From the NCBI GenBank assembly GCA_026770585.1, contig MU646960.1, forward strand, positions 86,533 through 101,702: a stretch of 15,170 nt of DNA, given 5' to 3'. The first letter of the stretch is position 1, and every line of letters begins with the position of its first letter. The notes below the pieces were generated by a model. The model saw only the letters and a program-made list of their open reading frames with translations, made no database searches and had not been told where the DNA came from. Made by a program: the position numbers and the translations under genes. Shown one piece after another: positions 1-6,448 of the stretch. The stretch comes from Baffinella frigidus (taxonomy: Eukaryota > Cryptophyceae > Cryptomonadales > Baffinellaceae).

Positions 1-16
1 GGGGGGTAGGGTTTAG

Positions 17-126
17 AGCGTAGATCTCAACGATCTCAACGATCTCAACGAGGCGACCGACACGGCGTCAAGCGTTGCGGCAGAGGGTGACTCCAACGAG
101 TACGGCTCCATGGACGACCCCCAGTG
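17..126 (+). pseudogene. Exon A, upstream copy (sister of 263-354)
   Basis: Open frame reading SV, then DLN three times, then EATDTASSVAAEGDSNEYGS and MDDPQ. The last two bases before a possible GTGCGA donor at 127 are TG. The frame stays open to a TAG at 197-199. The 9-base unit GATCTCAAC is tandemly triplicated here but single in the copy at 263-354. Against that copy, most differences are silent third-base changes (GAC/GAT, ACG/ACT, GTT/GTC, GCA/GCC, GGT/GGG, TCC/TCT). Only about three residues differ, so both copies evolved as protein-coding sequence. Either copy could be the used exon; the donor of the downstream copy fits the gene better. The true 5' border is uncertain, with candidate AGs at 15-16 and 22-23. 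Confidence 0.5.
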
Positions 127-262
127 GTGCGACTCCTACAAAAACCAAAACTACCTCCGAAGCTTGGCGGCTCTTAACTATAAACACGCCTGGGTTTAGG
201 GTTTAGAACTCTCAACCCGAAACCCGCCTGGGTTCCGTCGTTCCAGGGGGGGTAGGGTTTAG

Positions 263-354
263 AGCGTAGATCTCAACGAGGCGACCGATACTCTATCAAG
301 CGTCGCGGCCGAGGGGGATTCCGACGAGTACGACTCTATGGACGACCCCCAGTG
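263..354 (+). CDS. Plus-strand gene, exon A (unidentified acidic protein)
   Basis: First recognisable exon of the plus-strand gene in this window. It encodes an acidic segment (DLNEATDTLSSVAAEGDSDE, then YDSMDDPQ) and ends CCC CAG TG before a GTCCGA donor at 355. The same donor hexamer or a near relative follows exons B and D. It ends with two bases of a codon, which exon A' completes with G to give Trp. The start is uncertain: AG dinucleotides at 261-262 and 268-269 both work as acceptors. A sister copy lies at 17-126 and a decayed fragment at about 472-494. The family is not recognised. Earlier exons lie before the window. Confidence 0.6.
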
Positions 355-385
355 GTCCGAAGCCACACCTCTTAGATCTTCAAAC

Positions 386-446
386 CTAAACCCGAAACCC
401 GAAACCCGAAACCCGAAACCCGAAACCCGAAATCCGAAATCCGAAG
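386..446 (+). repeat. AACCCGA heptamer array
   Basis: A seven-base unit AACCCGA is repeated about eight times and decays to AATCCGA at the right end. It is a degenerate form of the plant-type telomere repeat CCCTAAA and lies in the intron after exon A. Confidence 0.9.
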
Positions 447-458
447 GACGGCGTTGGG

Positions 459-497
459 ATGGACCCCACCGAGGCGACCGACACTGCTTCGAGAAAC
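459..497 (+). pseudogene. Decayed exon A fragment
   Basis: Contains GAGGCGACCGACACTGCTTC, which reads EATDTAS in one frame, matching exon A with silent changes. The frame then departs from exon A. It lies between the heptamer array and the family A element, on the donor side of exon A. Confidence 0.5.
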
Positions 498-511
498 GCT
501 TGTGCCCCCAG

Positions 512-673
512 CCACACAGCGGGCTTCGAAGGGATTTTCGGCCCAACTCGGGCCACCTTTCCGTTACCCTATCCGTAGGAAACCCCCCTACGCCCCTACG
601 GATTGCCTACCGTAGGGTCGTAGGTCTTATCGCTTAAGGGTCATTCGAGACCCCTTCGAAGTCCACTGTGTGG
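512..673. mobile_element. MITE-like element, family A (complete)
   Basis: The ends are inverted repeats of about 22 bases with two mismatches, starting CCACACAGC and including CTTCGAAGGG. The interior holds a second inverted repeat around CCTACGG/CCGTAGG. There is no coding capacity. Related copies lie at 3844-3968, 12575-12698, 13260-13358 and 13545-13775. In this copy the interior is inverted relative to the others. No clear target-site duplication was seen. Confidence 0.75.
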
Positions 674-727
674 GTCGAGAGAGATTGGTAATTTATTGCC
701 AAACAACCAGCGTCAGCGCCGCACATG

Positions 728-907
728 CCTGCGCATTGTGCCACTTACTGTACCCCGTGTTGGCCGCTCATACGAGCATTTTCCGGATGGATTCTAACTC
801 CACCTCCTACGGCCAGCTGCCACATGTCACACAACGGCCTTCAGCAAGAACATGCAAGGGCACTGTCCCCCGAGACCTGCGCATTGTGCTACTTACTGTA
901 CCCCGTG
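728..907 (+). repeat. Pair of about 32-base direct repeats
   Basis: CCTGCGCATTGTG followed by ACTTACTGTACCCCGTG occurs at 728-759 and again at 876-907, a period of 148 bases. The intervening 116 bases hold no feature I can name. Confidence 0.7.
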
Positions 908-921
908 CGCCCACAGGTCAA

Positions 922-1130
922 GTGTCTGGGTGTATGGGTGTATGGGTGTATGGGTGTATGGGTGCATGGGTGCATGGGTGTATGGGTGCATGGGTGTATG
1001 TGTGTGTGTCAATGTGTATGGGTGTATGGGTGTATGGGTGTATTTGTGTATGTGTATGTGTATGCGCATGTGCGTGCACGTGCATGTGTGGCTGTGCCCG
1101 TCTGTGTCTGTGCCTGTGTGCATGCGAGAG
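922..1130 (+). repeat. GTGTATGG octamer microsatellite and TG-rich flank
   Basis: The octamer GTGTATGG (variants GTGCATGG) repeats from about 922 to 1050, passing into an irregular TG-rich tract to about 1130. Open frames of about 100-175 codons here are repeat translations (VWVYGCMG) and are not genes. Confidence 0.95.
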
Positions 1131-1174
1131 AGAAACTCAACCCTCCGCCCCAACCCCTGACACCCAACGGGCAG

Positions 1175-1213
1175 GGGCTTCGACAACCACGCGATGAGAA
1201 CCCAGGGGCGGAC
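1175..1213 (+). pseudogene. Exon A' 5'-part copy 1
   Basis: After an acceptor-like GGGCAG at 1169-1174 the frame reads GFDNHAMRTQGRT and then departs into stop-containing sequence. It matches the start of exon A' at 1836 and lies upstream of it. Confidence 0.65.
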
Positions 1214-1275
1214 CGGGCTTCGTTAGAGCCCTATTCCCTAACCCCGAAGCCCTAACCCCGGAACCCGACCGGCAG

Positions 1276-1338
1276 GGGCTTCGACAACCACGCGATGAAC
1301 ACCCAGGGGAGGACCGCCGACTCCGCGGAGCACCCTCC
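1276..1338 (+). pseudogene. Exon A' 5'-part copy 2 (longest)
   Basis: After CCCGACCGGCAG the frame reads GFDNHAMNTQGRTADSAEHP. This covers about two thirds of exon A' before a small deletion breaks the match. It has no donor equivalent to that at 1910. It also keeps the CCGAC motif just before the acceptor AG. Confidence 0.65.
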
Positions 1339-1556
1339 ACCCTAACCTTCATCCCTAGACCCTACACCCTAACCCCTGAGTTCGGCCGGCCGTGAATCTT
1401 TCCTTCAGGGCCTCTTTACGTTCGGGCCAGAGCTGGCCTCTGGTCTCTCTACGGCAGGGCTGGTGTGAAGTGCTGACCCGTGTGCGGTGGGCGGCAGGGG
1501 CTTTGTAAGCCCTATTCCCTAACCCCCAACCCCCAACCCCTGGCACCCAACGGCAA

Positions 1557-1601
1557 GGGCTTCAACAACCACGCGATGAGAACCCAGGGGTGTACCGGGC
1601 T
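1557..1601 (+). pseudogene. Exon A' 5'-part copy 3, acceptor mutated
   Basis: Reads GFNNHAMRTQGCT. The acceptor AG of the sister copies is AA here, so this copy could not be spliced at the same place. Confidence 0.6.
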
Positions 1602-1657
1602 TCGTTAGAGCCCTATTCCCTAACCCCGAAGCCCTAACCCCGGAACCCGACCGGCAG

Positions 1658-1831
1658 GGGGTTCGAGAACCACGCGATCGCCGTGTTCTCGTTTTGATCG
1701 TTGCGTGAGAACACGATCTAACCCCGGAACCCGACCGAACCCGGACGGCAGGGGGTTCGAGAACCACGCGATCGCCTTGTTCTCGCTTTGATTGTTGCGC
1801 GAGAACACGATCTAACCCCGGAACCCGACTT
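1658..1831 (+). repeat. About 94-base tandem unit with exon A' fragments and stem-loop
   Basis: Two adjacent units each hold a GGCAG acceptor-like end, a short exon A' fragment reading GFENHAIA (1658-1683 and 1752-1776), a stem-loop with arms ending GAGAACAC, and the tail CTAACCCCGGAACCCGAC. Starts at 1658, 1752 and 1836 give periods of about 94 and 84 bases. Exon A' itself follows the last unit. Confidence 0.75.
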
Positions 1832-1835
1832 GCAG

Positions 1836-1909
1836 GGGCTTCGAGAACCATGCGATGAAGTCCCAGGGGTGGACCGCCGACTCCGCGGAAAACCGCCACC
1901 TCACCACCG
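1836..1909 (+). CDS. Plus-strand gene, exon A'
   Basis: After CCGACTTGCAG the exon starts with one base (G), which completes the TG left by exon A as Trp. It then reads GFENHAMKSQGWTADSAENR and HLTTG's first base, ending ACC ACC G before a GTACTA donor at 1910. That last G joins the GG that starts exon B to make Gly. The 74 bases are one plus 24 codons plus one. Five truncated copies of its 5' part lie upstream, and this most downstream copy is the only one complete to a donor. Codons favour G or C in the third position, unlike the A-rich flanks. The function is unknown. Confidence 0.65.
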
Positions 1910-1956
1910 GTACTAAAGTTGACAGTCAACATAAGTCAACACCCTACCCCCTCCAT

Positions 1957-2046
1957 ATTCGTAGTGTTTACTATGCAGACCTAGGAGGTTCTTCGTGTTT
2001 GCTATGCAGACCTTTTAAGGTTCTTAGTGTGTCCTACGCGACCCGA
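1957..2046 (+). repeat. Three tandem copies of a ~35-base unit
   Basis: The motif TTCKTMGTGTTTNCTATGCAGACCT appears with increasing divergence at about 1957, 1990 and 2023. It is intronic, between exons A' and B. No coding reading is supported. Confidence 0.65.
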
Positions 2047-2198
2047 ACCCCGAAACCCTAAATCCGAACCAGCACCACCAAGCCCTTGCCCCAAACCCTA
2101 ACCCCGAAACCCTAAGCCCTAGACCATAAACCTTAAGCTATATGCCATTAACTGTATGCCATGAACCCCCCCCGAACCCTGAACCCTAACCCCTAACC
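2047..2198 (+). repeat. Degenerate CCCTAAA-type heptamer tract
   Basis: Runs of CCCGAAACCCTAA, CCCTAAG and CCCTAAC variants with C-rich interruptions. It is intronic and not a chromosome end, because unique sequence continues on both sides. Confidence 0.8.
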
Positions 2199-2345
2199 CA
2201 CTCGGAACACTACGGGGAACATTATTAAGTTAATTATTGGATTTTTCCTAAGGAAACACGCCAAAACCCAGCAATTGTGGTCACGGTAAGTCCAAATATC
2301 CGGGCAAGACGTGCTTCGTAGCCTCCCGAGTGGCAGTGAGTTTCC
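2199..2345. mobile_element. Family C element (copy without insertion)
   Basis: Begins CACTCGGAACACTACGGGGA and continues through AGTTAATTATTGGATTTTTC, AGGAAACACGCC, GGTCACG and CGTAGCCTCCCGAGTGG. The same blocks in the same order occur at 11758-11895. On the opposite strand they occur at 4339-4610, where a family B element interrupts them. A more diverged relative lies near 4690-4785. Confidence 0.7.
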
Positions 2346-2409
2346 TCTCAATCCCTTGAATAAATGATTTTCTCAGAGGACACCCGATGAACGGGTGCCG
2401 CGGACTTTC

Positions 2410-2569
2410 ATAGGCTAACGGCCTGAAAATGGGGTAGTTAGGCATACGGCATTGCCTAGGACCTCCTACCGTAGGCCGAGGGATCCTAGGACCAAAATGT
2501 CTCGGCCTACGGTAGGAGGTCCTAGGCAATGCCGTAGGCCTAACTACCCCATTTTCAGGCCGTTACCCT
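2410..2569. mobile_element. Family B palindromic MITE-like element
   Basis: Arms of about 63 bases (outer motif TAACGGCCTGAAAATGGGG, inner motif CCTACCGTAGGCCGA) pair with one mismatch around a short loop near 2480-2500. There is no coding capacity. It is nearly identical to the copy at 4411-4574. Confidence 0.9.
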
Positions 2570-2580
2570 GTTAACTTCTT

Positions 2581-2780
2581 TCCCTTTAAACCCTACACTC
2601 TAACCCCTACACTCCAACCCCTACAGAGAGCCGCGAGCCCTAAAGCCTAAACCCTACGCCCCAAGCCCTTAACTGTGAACCCTACAAACCCTACGCCCTA
2701 AACCCTGAGCCCTGAACCGTGAACCCTATACCCTACACCCTACACCCTACACCCTACACCCTAACCCCTACATGCTCAAC
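2581..2780 (+). repeat. CCCTACA/CCCTAAA heptamer tract
   Basis: Seven-base periodic ACCCTACACTCTAACCCCTAC and ACCCTACACCCTACACCCTA sequence. It passes into repeats carrying exon B acceptor fragments from about 2768. Confidence 0.9.
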
Positions 2781-3245
2781 GAATTCCGACCCATGCAGGC
2801 GAGTTCGGACACCCCTACCCCCTAAATCTTCAACCCTAAACCTTAAGGAGTTCGGGCACCCCCGCCCCCTAGATCTTCGACCCTAAAACCCAAGGACTCC
2901 TTCCCTGTTGGGTCCGGCGAGTTCGGACACTCCATGACACTGTACACCCTAAGCCCTACACCCTACACCTGAACCGTGAACCCTATACCCTAAACCCTAC
3001 ACCCTAACCCCTACATGCTCAACGCATTCTGACCCCTCCAGGGTCTGGGGAGTTGGGGCGCCCCTACCCCCTAGATCTTCAACCCTCATCCCCAAGGACC
3101 CCCCCCCCTGCAGGGTCCGACCCATGCAGGCGAGTTACAACACCAACCCTACACCATAACCCCCACATGTTCAACGCGTTCTCACCCGGGCCAGAACGCG
3201 TTGAGCATGTGGGGTGTCCGAAGTCGCCGGACCTGTCCGAAGTCG
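2768..3245 (+). pseudogene. Cluster of exon B 5'-part copies with intron ends
   Basis: At least five copies of the block CTACATGCTCAACGCATTC, an RYCGACCC or CTGACC motif, CAG, then GGTCCGGCGAGTTCGGGCAC or a decayed form. They lie at about 2770-2815, 2845-2868, 2908-2945, 3015-3070 and 3108-3145. They copy the end of the intron plus the first 20-30 bases of exon B, then run into CCCTACCCCCTAGATCTTC instead of the exon's continuation. None reaches a donor. Confidence 0.7.
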
Positions 3246-3262
3246 GTCCGGCGACTTCGGGC
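3161..3262. repeat. Two adjacent hairpins
   Basis: Hairpin one (3161-3213) pairs CAACGCGTTCT with AGAACGCGTTG, flanked by CATGT and CCCAC matches. Hairpin two (3218-3260) pairs CCGAAGTCGCCGGACC perfectly with GGTCCGGCGACTTCGG. The right arm of hairpin two is itself an exon B start, so this hairpin arose from an inverted exon B duplicate. Confidence 0.85.
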
Positions 3263-3303
3263 ACCCCATGAACGACGACTTGGTCGCTCAGCCCGCGGAC
3301 ATC
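3245..3303 (+). pseudogene. Exon B copy, divergent
   Basis: Reads SGDFGHPMNDDLVAQPADI, parallel to exon B (SGEFGHPMDDDFVSAADF). There is no acceptor at its left, because it continues from the hairpin arm, and no CAGCAG|GT end. It is therefore unlikely to be spliced. Confidence 0.6.
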
Positions 3304-3325
3304 CCTGGAGCCAATAACCTGACTT

Positions 3326-3415
3326 TGTGTGTGAAAATTACGACACAGGGGTCCACTTGTCAAGGGCTTGCAAAGTTGAAACTTGTAAAATACTCACATG
3401 TCTAGCCTCGCGAGG
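3326..3415 (+). repeat. Dispersed repeat J, copy 1
   Basis: TGTGTGAAAATTACGACACA, then AAAATACTCACATGTCTAGCC. The same two blocks at similar spacing occur at 8118-8205. It is an intronic AT-richer island of unknown type. Confidence 0.65.
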
Positions 3416-3416
3416 C

Positions 3417-3760
3417 AGGGTCCGGCGAGTTCGAGCACCCCTACCCCCTAGATCTTCAACCCTGAGCCCTAAGTACCCCTCCCGTGCAGGGTCCCATTCG
3501 GAGCAGGGTCCCATCCGTGCAGGGTCCCATCCGCTGGCCACTATAGGAAAACCCCTGGCCACTATCCCTTAAGTGACCATGGGGTGATTATTCGCCCTAA
3601 CTCGCCCTAGGCAGGTCCTAGGGCCCTACAGTACCCCTCCCGTGCAGGGTCCCATTCGGAGCAGGGTCCCATCCGTGCAGGGTCCCATTCGGATGGGACC
3701 CTGCACGTTGGCACCAACCTTACACCCCATCCCCTGCATTCTCACTGCATGCTGACCCTT
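3417..3760 (+). repeat. Intron end repeats before exon B, with palindrome and family E remnant
   Basis: GTGCAGGGTCCCATYCG units repeat at about 3484, 3513, 3640 and 3674. A perfect 15-base-arm palindrome, CGTGCAGGGTCCCAT and its complement, spans 3674-3707. A decayed family E element (GGCCACTATCCCTTAAGTG and GGCAGGTCCTAGGGCCCTA) lies at about 3555-3640. At 3417-3450 an exon B 5' copy reads SGEFEHP. Confidence 0.65.
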
Positions 3761-3764
3761 GCAG

Positions 3765-3829
3765 GGTCCGGCGAGTTCGGGCACCCTATGGACGATGACT
3801 TCGTGAGCGCCGCAGACTTCAAGCAGCAG
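3765..3829 (+). CDS. Plus-strand gene, exon B
   Basis: After GCTGACCCTTGCAG the exon contributes GG, completing a Gly codon with the G ending exon A', then reads SGEFGHPMDDDFVSAADFKQ and Q. It ends AAG CAG CAG at a GTCCTA donor at 3830 with no codon split, matching the start of exon C. The length is 2 plus 63 bases. Truncated 5' copies lie only upstream. Copies of its 3' half with donors lie downstream at 4007-4042 and 4272-4316. A family A element starts 14 bases into the following intron. The product family is not recognised. Confidence 0.75.
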
Positions 3830-3843
3830 GTCCTAACCCGGAT

Positions 3844-3968
3844 CCACACAGCGGACTGCGAAGGGATTTTGAATAAACCCGAAGCGATAAGACCTGGTAC
3901 CCTACGGTAGGCAACCCGTAGGGAAATAGGGGGGGGTCCTACGGATAAGTTAACCGAAAACGGCCTAG
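3844..3968. mobile_element. Family A element, copy 2
   Basis: Starts CCACACAGCGGACTGCGAAG. It contains GCGATAAGACCTGG, the CCTACGGTAGGCAACCCGTAG inverted core and CCTACGGATAAG. The far terminal repeat is missing or decayed. It lies just inside the intron after exon B. Confidence 0.65.
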
Positions 3969-4006
3969 GCTGGGTCGCCCCATAAGCGACGACTTACCCC
4001 ATAAGC

Positions 4007-4042
4007 CACGACTTCGTCAGCGGCGCGGACTTCGAGCAGCAG
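4007..4042 (+). pseudogene. Exon B 3'-part copy 1, with donor
   Basis: Reads HDFVSGADFEQQ and ends at CAGCAG before GTCCGA. Compared with exon B (DDFVSAADFKQQ), GTG/GTC is silent. It lacks the exon's 5' half and acceptor. A further short ACGACTTA fragment precedes it at about 3987. Confidence 0.65.
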
Positions 4043-4066
4043 GTCCGACCCTAGAAACCCTACCCT

Positions 4067-4091
4067 TTCTTATGAGCGGGGTACCCCTGTA
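4067..4091. mobile_element. Family D right-end fragment
   Basis: TTTCTTATGAGCGGGGTACC followed by CCTGTA matches the right terminal repeat of the family D elements; the rest of the element is absent. Confidence 0.6.
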
Positions 4092-4271
4092 CACAGGCGA
4101 GCGACCTTGCGTAACACCTAAATCTTCAACCCTAAGCCCTACAGTTACTCGAAAGTGAGGACGCACACCGCCCTAGGGTCCTCGCCCTAGGGTCCTACCG
4201 TAGGCCTGGTCCCTGCACCCTGTCGGTTTCCTGGTACAAATCCTGCTGGGATTAGTCAGTGAGGGGATCCC

Positions 4272-4316
4272 GATGACAACGACGACTTGGTCAGCGCCAC
4301 GGATTTCAAGCAGCAG
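4272..4316 (+). pseudogene. Exon B 3'-part copy 2, with donor
   Basis: Reads DDNDDLVSATDFKQQ up to CAGCAG and a GTCCGA donor. GAC/GAT and GTG/GTC differences against exon B are silent. It lacks an acceptor and lies on the donor side of the complete exon. Confidence 0.65.
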
Positions 4317-4338
4317 GTCCGAAACCCTAACCCCTGCA

Positions 4339-4610
4339 CCCTATCGGAGTCCTGCTGACCTTTGGCGTGTTTCCTTGAAAAAAATCCAATAGTTTAACTT
4401 TATAATGTTCATAGGCTAACGGCCTGAAAAGGGGGTAGTTAGGCATACGGGATTGCCTAGGACCTCCTACCGTAGGCCGAGGGATCCGAGGACCAAAAAG
4501 TCTCGGCCTACGGTAGGAGGTCCTAGGCAATGCCGTAGGCCTAACTACCCCGTTTTCAGGCCGTTACCCTATTGATGTTCCCCGTAGTGTTCCGAGTGGC
4601 CCTGCACCCT
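4339..4610. mobile_element. Family C element interrupted by a family B element
   Basis: Reverse-orientation family C blocks (GGCGTGTTTCCTTGAA, ATCCAATAGTTTAACTTTAT) lie left of 4410. The remainder, CCCCGTAGTGTTCCGAGTGG, lies right of 4578. Between them sits a 164-base family B element bounded by a duplicated ATGTTC. Confidence 0.8.
4411..4574. mobile_element. Family B palindromic element, nested
   Basis: A long near-perfect palindrome (arms with TAACGGCCTGAAAA and CCTACCGTAGGCCGA). It is flanked by ATGTTC at 4405-4410 and again at 4575-4580, a 6-base target-site duplication. The family C copy at 2199 shows the uninterrupted site with one ATGTTC (on the other strand). Confidence 0.9.
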
Positions 4611-4681
4611 GTCGGTTTCCTGGTACAAATCTTCCCTCACCACACGGTGGACTCGAACCTTTCATCAAAAGTCAACTTACC

Positions 4682-4815
4682 TGCAGACAATTAACGTGAA
4701 GGATTTTTCTACTGCAAATTGGTCACGTAACACCCCGGAATCCGGGGTCAACGAAACCCTCGTAGCCCACCGAGTGGTTAGCCACCTCCCCGGTGTAGTC
4801 AACAAAACCTCCCCG
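4682..4815. mobile_element. Diverged family C relative
   Basis: Blocks ATTGGTCACGTAACACC, CGTAGCCCACCGAGTGGTTA and a small hairpin, CCCCGGAATCCGGGG, follow the order of family C's right part. The assignment is by motif order only. Confidence 0.45.
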
Positions 4816-4855
4816 GTTGAGTCGACCGTTCGCTCATATGTCCATAAAACCTCAA

Positions 4856-4965
4856 TCCTGAACCCCAAACCCTAAACCCAAAACCCAAAACCCTAAACCC
4901 TAAACCCTAAACCTTAAGCCCTACACCCTAAACCCTAAACCCGAACCCCAAACCCCAAACCCTGA
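4856..4965 (+). repeat. CCCTAAA heptamer array
   Basis: CCCTAAACCCAAAACCC and repeated CCCTAAA, some exact plant-type telomere units. It is interstitial and directly precedes an exon C copy. Confidence 0.95.
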
Positions 4966-4970
4966 AGCAG

Positions 4971-5047
4971 ATCGACCACACGCCGGACGAAAGCGCGAGG
5001 GAGGACCACCTTGGGGGCTGGGAGCACCCGGACCCCAAGAACCTCAC
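4971..5047 (+). pseudogene. Exon C 5'-part copy
   Basis: After CCCTGAAGCAG it reads IDHTPDESAREDHLGGWEHP and then DPKNL, and diverges before the donor half. AGG/CGG (Arg), CTT/CTG (Leu) and GGG/GGC (Gly) differences against exon C are silent. The frame ends at a stop near 5100. Confidence 0.75.
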
Positions 5048-5195
5048 ACCACCGACGGGTGCCACTATCAACCATACACTACCACTACCACTGATTAATT
5101 AAATGCGATGCGCAGCATCACGATCACGTGTCGAATGCTCTGCCCACGTGCACAGATCGACCGGCGTGTGGTCGTCCGGCGTGTGGTCCGGCGTG

Positions 5196-5238
5196 TGACC
5201 CTAAACCCTAAACCCTCACCCCAAACCCCAAACCCTGA
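5196..5238 (+). repeat. Short CCCTAAACCC tract repeated before exon C
   Basis: The same CCCTAAACCCTAAACCCTC to AACCCTGAAG run precedes both the exon C copy at 4971 and exon C itself. The duplicated segment therefore includes the intron end. Confidence 0.75.
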
Positions 5239-5243
5239 AGCAG

Positions 5244-5356
5244 ATCGACCACACGCCGGACGAAGGCGCGCGGGAGGACCACCTGGGCAGCTGGAAGCAC
5301 TCGGACCCCAAGAACCTCAAGCTCATGTACGGTGATGAACACCACGGCATGATCAG
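5244..5356 (+). CDS. Plus-strand gene, exon C
   Basis: After CCCTGAAGCAG the exon reads IDHTPDEGAREDHLGSWKHS, then DPKNLKLMYGDEHHGMI, and leaves AG of a split codon at a GTCAGC donor (5357). The length is 37 codons plus two bases. Exon B ends in phase 0 and this exon begins in phase 0; the split AG is completed by the C that starts exon D, giving Ser. The segment is charged and His/Asp-rich, with a high third-base GC. A 5' copy lies upstream (4971) and copies containing the 3' half lie downstream (5519, 6056). If the CAG at 5241-5243 is exonic, one Gln is added without changing phase. The family is not recognised. Confidence 0.8.
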
Positions 5357-5411
5357 GTCAGCCTTCGCGACCCCGCGGGAACGCTCTTTACTGGAACGCT
5401 CTTTGCTATCA

Positions 5412-5490
5412 CCGTCCGCGCGCAGCCTAAGAGTTGGTTTGTTGGTTAGTTCGGAAGTCGGTTGGTTGGTTAGTCGGTTAGTCGGTTAGA
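5412..5490 (+). repeat. Exon D acceptor remnant and GGTTAGTC array
   Basis: ACCGTCCGCGCGCAGCC at 5412-5428 is the motif that recurs just before exon D at 7664-7676. It is followed by GGTTGGTTAGTCGGTTAGTC repeats. It is the first unit of the array that resumes at 6685. Confidence 0.65.
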
Positions 5491-5518
5491 AAACGACCCA
5501 CGCCAACGACCCACGACG

Positions 5519-5571
5519 GACCCCAAGAACCTCAAGCTCATGTACGGGGACGAACACCACGGCATGATCAG
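5519..5571 (+). pseudogene. Exon C 3'-part copy with donor
   Basis: Reads DPKNLKLMYGDEHHGMI and ends AG before GTCAGC, the same donor as exon C. GGT GAT here is GGG GAC, both silent. The 5' half and acceptor are missing; CCCACGACG sequence replaces them. Confidence 0.75.
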
Positions 5572-5861
5572 GTCAGCCTCGGGGTTTCGGCAGCTAGGAT
5601 CTATGTTCTTATGAAGAAACGCAGGTACTTAGATGGAAACGCTGGAGACGTGAGGTCTTAAGGGACGCTTAGAGACTCATGTGAGTTGCTGGAGGTGTGG
5701 CGAGCGCTGCGGTCAGGGCGTGACGCAGGCATGGGACGATGGCGTGGGTGTCAGGGGTTCACGGACCGTGGGTGAGTCTTCCAGGGGTTCAGGGTGCAAG
5801 GTTCTGTGGTTAGGGTGTAGGGGTAAAGCGGTCAGCGGTTGGCGGTTGGCGGTCAGCGGTT
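5572..5861 (+). other. Intron interior, no gene seen
   Basis: Mixed sequence with G-rich AGGGGTTCAGGGTGC, GGGTGTAGGGG and GGCGGTTGGCGGTCAGCGG runs near its right end. A 72-codon open frame at 5681-5899 reads into the family F element, has no relatives here, and is not supported as a gene. Confidence 0.6.
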
Positions 5862-6011
5862 TTATCTCAGAGAAGGGATTTTTAAATTCGTTTTCTTAAG
5901 TCAACCCCCCCTCAAATTTGTCACCTTATGCGCAGAGAAAAGAATAAGTTGACGAATTTGTACAGGAATTGACTTAAGAAAACGAATTTAAAAATCCCTT
6001 TTCTGAGATAA
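5862..6011. mobile_element. Family F palindromic element
   Basis: Arms of about 43 bases starting TTATCTCAGARAAGGGATTT pair with one mismatch; the AT-rich interior includes CAAATTTGTCACC. It sits inside a GGTTAGCGG-type array that continues on both sides. A 42-base relative with the same ends lies at 13378-13419. Confidence 0.85.
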
Positions 6012-6055
6012 GGTTAGCGGTTAGCGGTTAGTGGTCCAGGGGTCCAGGGGTTAGG

Positions 6056-6142
6056 GAGGACCACCTAGGGAGCTGGAAGCACTCGGGCCCCACGCACCTC
6101 ATCTACGGCGATGAACAGCGATGAACACCACGGCATGGTCAG
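6056..6142 (+). pseudogene. Exon C copy, frameshifted
   Basis: Reads EDHLGSWKHSGP, then loses two codons in frame (AAG CTC region). It is frameshifted by a 10-base tandem duplication of GCGATGAACA near 6108-6127, and finally ends GGCATGGTCAG before GTTCCC. CTA/CTG and GGG/GGC are silent. It lies on the donor side of exon C. Confidence 0.7.
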
Positions 6143-6180
6143 GTTCCCGCGCCAACGGTCACATGTTAATGCCAAAAGCT

Positions 6181-6216
6181 TCCGCCAGCGGACCCCCTAG
6201 GTGGTCCGCTGGCGAG
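6181..6216. repeat. Hairpin CGCCAGCGGACC
   Basis: CGCCAGCGGACC pairs with GGTCCGCTGGCG across CCCTAGGT. It stands alone in the intron. Confidence 0.8.
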
Positions 6217-6219
6217 GGA

Positions 6220-6448
6220 CTGACAGGCTCTAAAATGGGTTTAAACGCATTTTCAGGACTTTTAAAACCGTGAATTGTTTTCCATTGTAGATTTTTGTAC
6301 AGAGTCGCGTCCAAATAAGGGGTTCGCTGGCGAAAGCTTTTTGCATGAATGTCCGGGCGCAGCCGATGCGGCCCCGCGACGCGTTACTACTTCATTCCTT
6401 AACACCCTATCGCGATGCGCACGGAAGCACCCTACGGAATGGCGTGGT
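6220..6448 (+). other. AT-richer intron segment, no gene seen
   Basis: TCTAAAATGGGTTTAAACGC, TTTTAAAACCGTGAATTG and a mixed region to 6448. The 120-codon open frame 6275-6637 runs straight through the family G terminal repeats and has no copy or splice support, so I do not call it a gene. Confidence 0.5.

Noticed and set aside
670-1255. Three overlapping plus-strand open frames of 102-176 codons
   Set aside because: They translate the GTGTATGG microsatellite in different frames; no splice or copy support.
2281-4530. Near-identical minus frames MPRTSYRRP at 2281-2529 and 4327-4530
   Set aside because: They read through the family B palindrome; the similarity is that of the repeat DNA.
4856-4965. 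Chromosome end (telomere)
   Set aside because: Exact CCCTAAA units are few, interstitial, and followed by coding sequence on the same strand.
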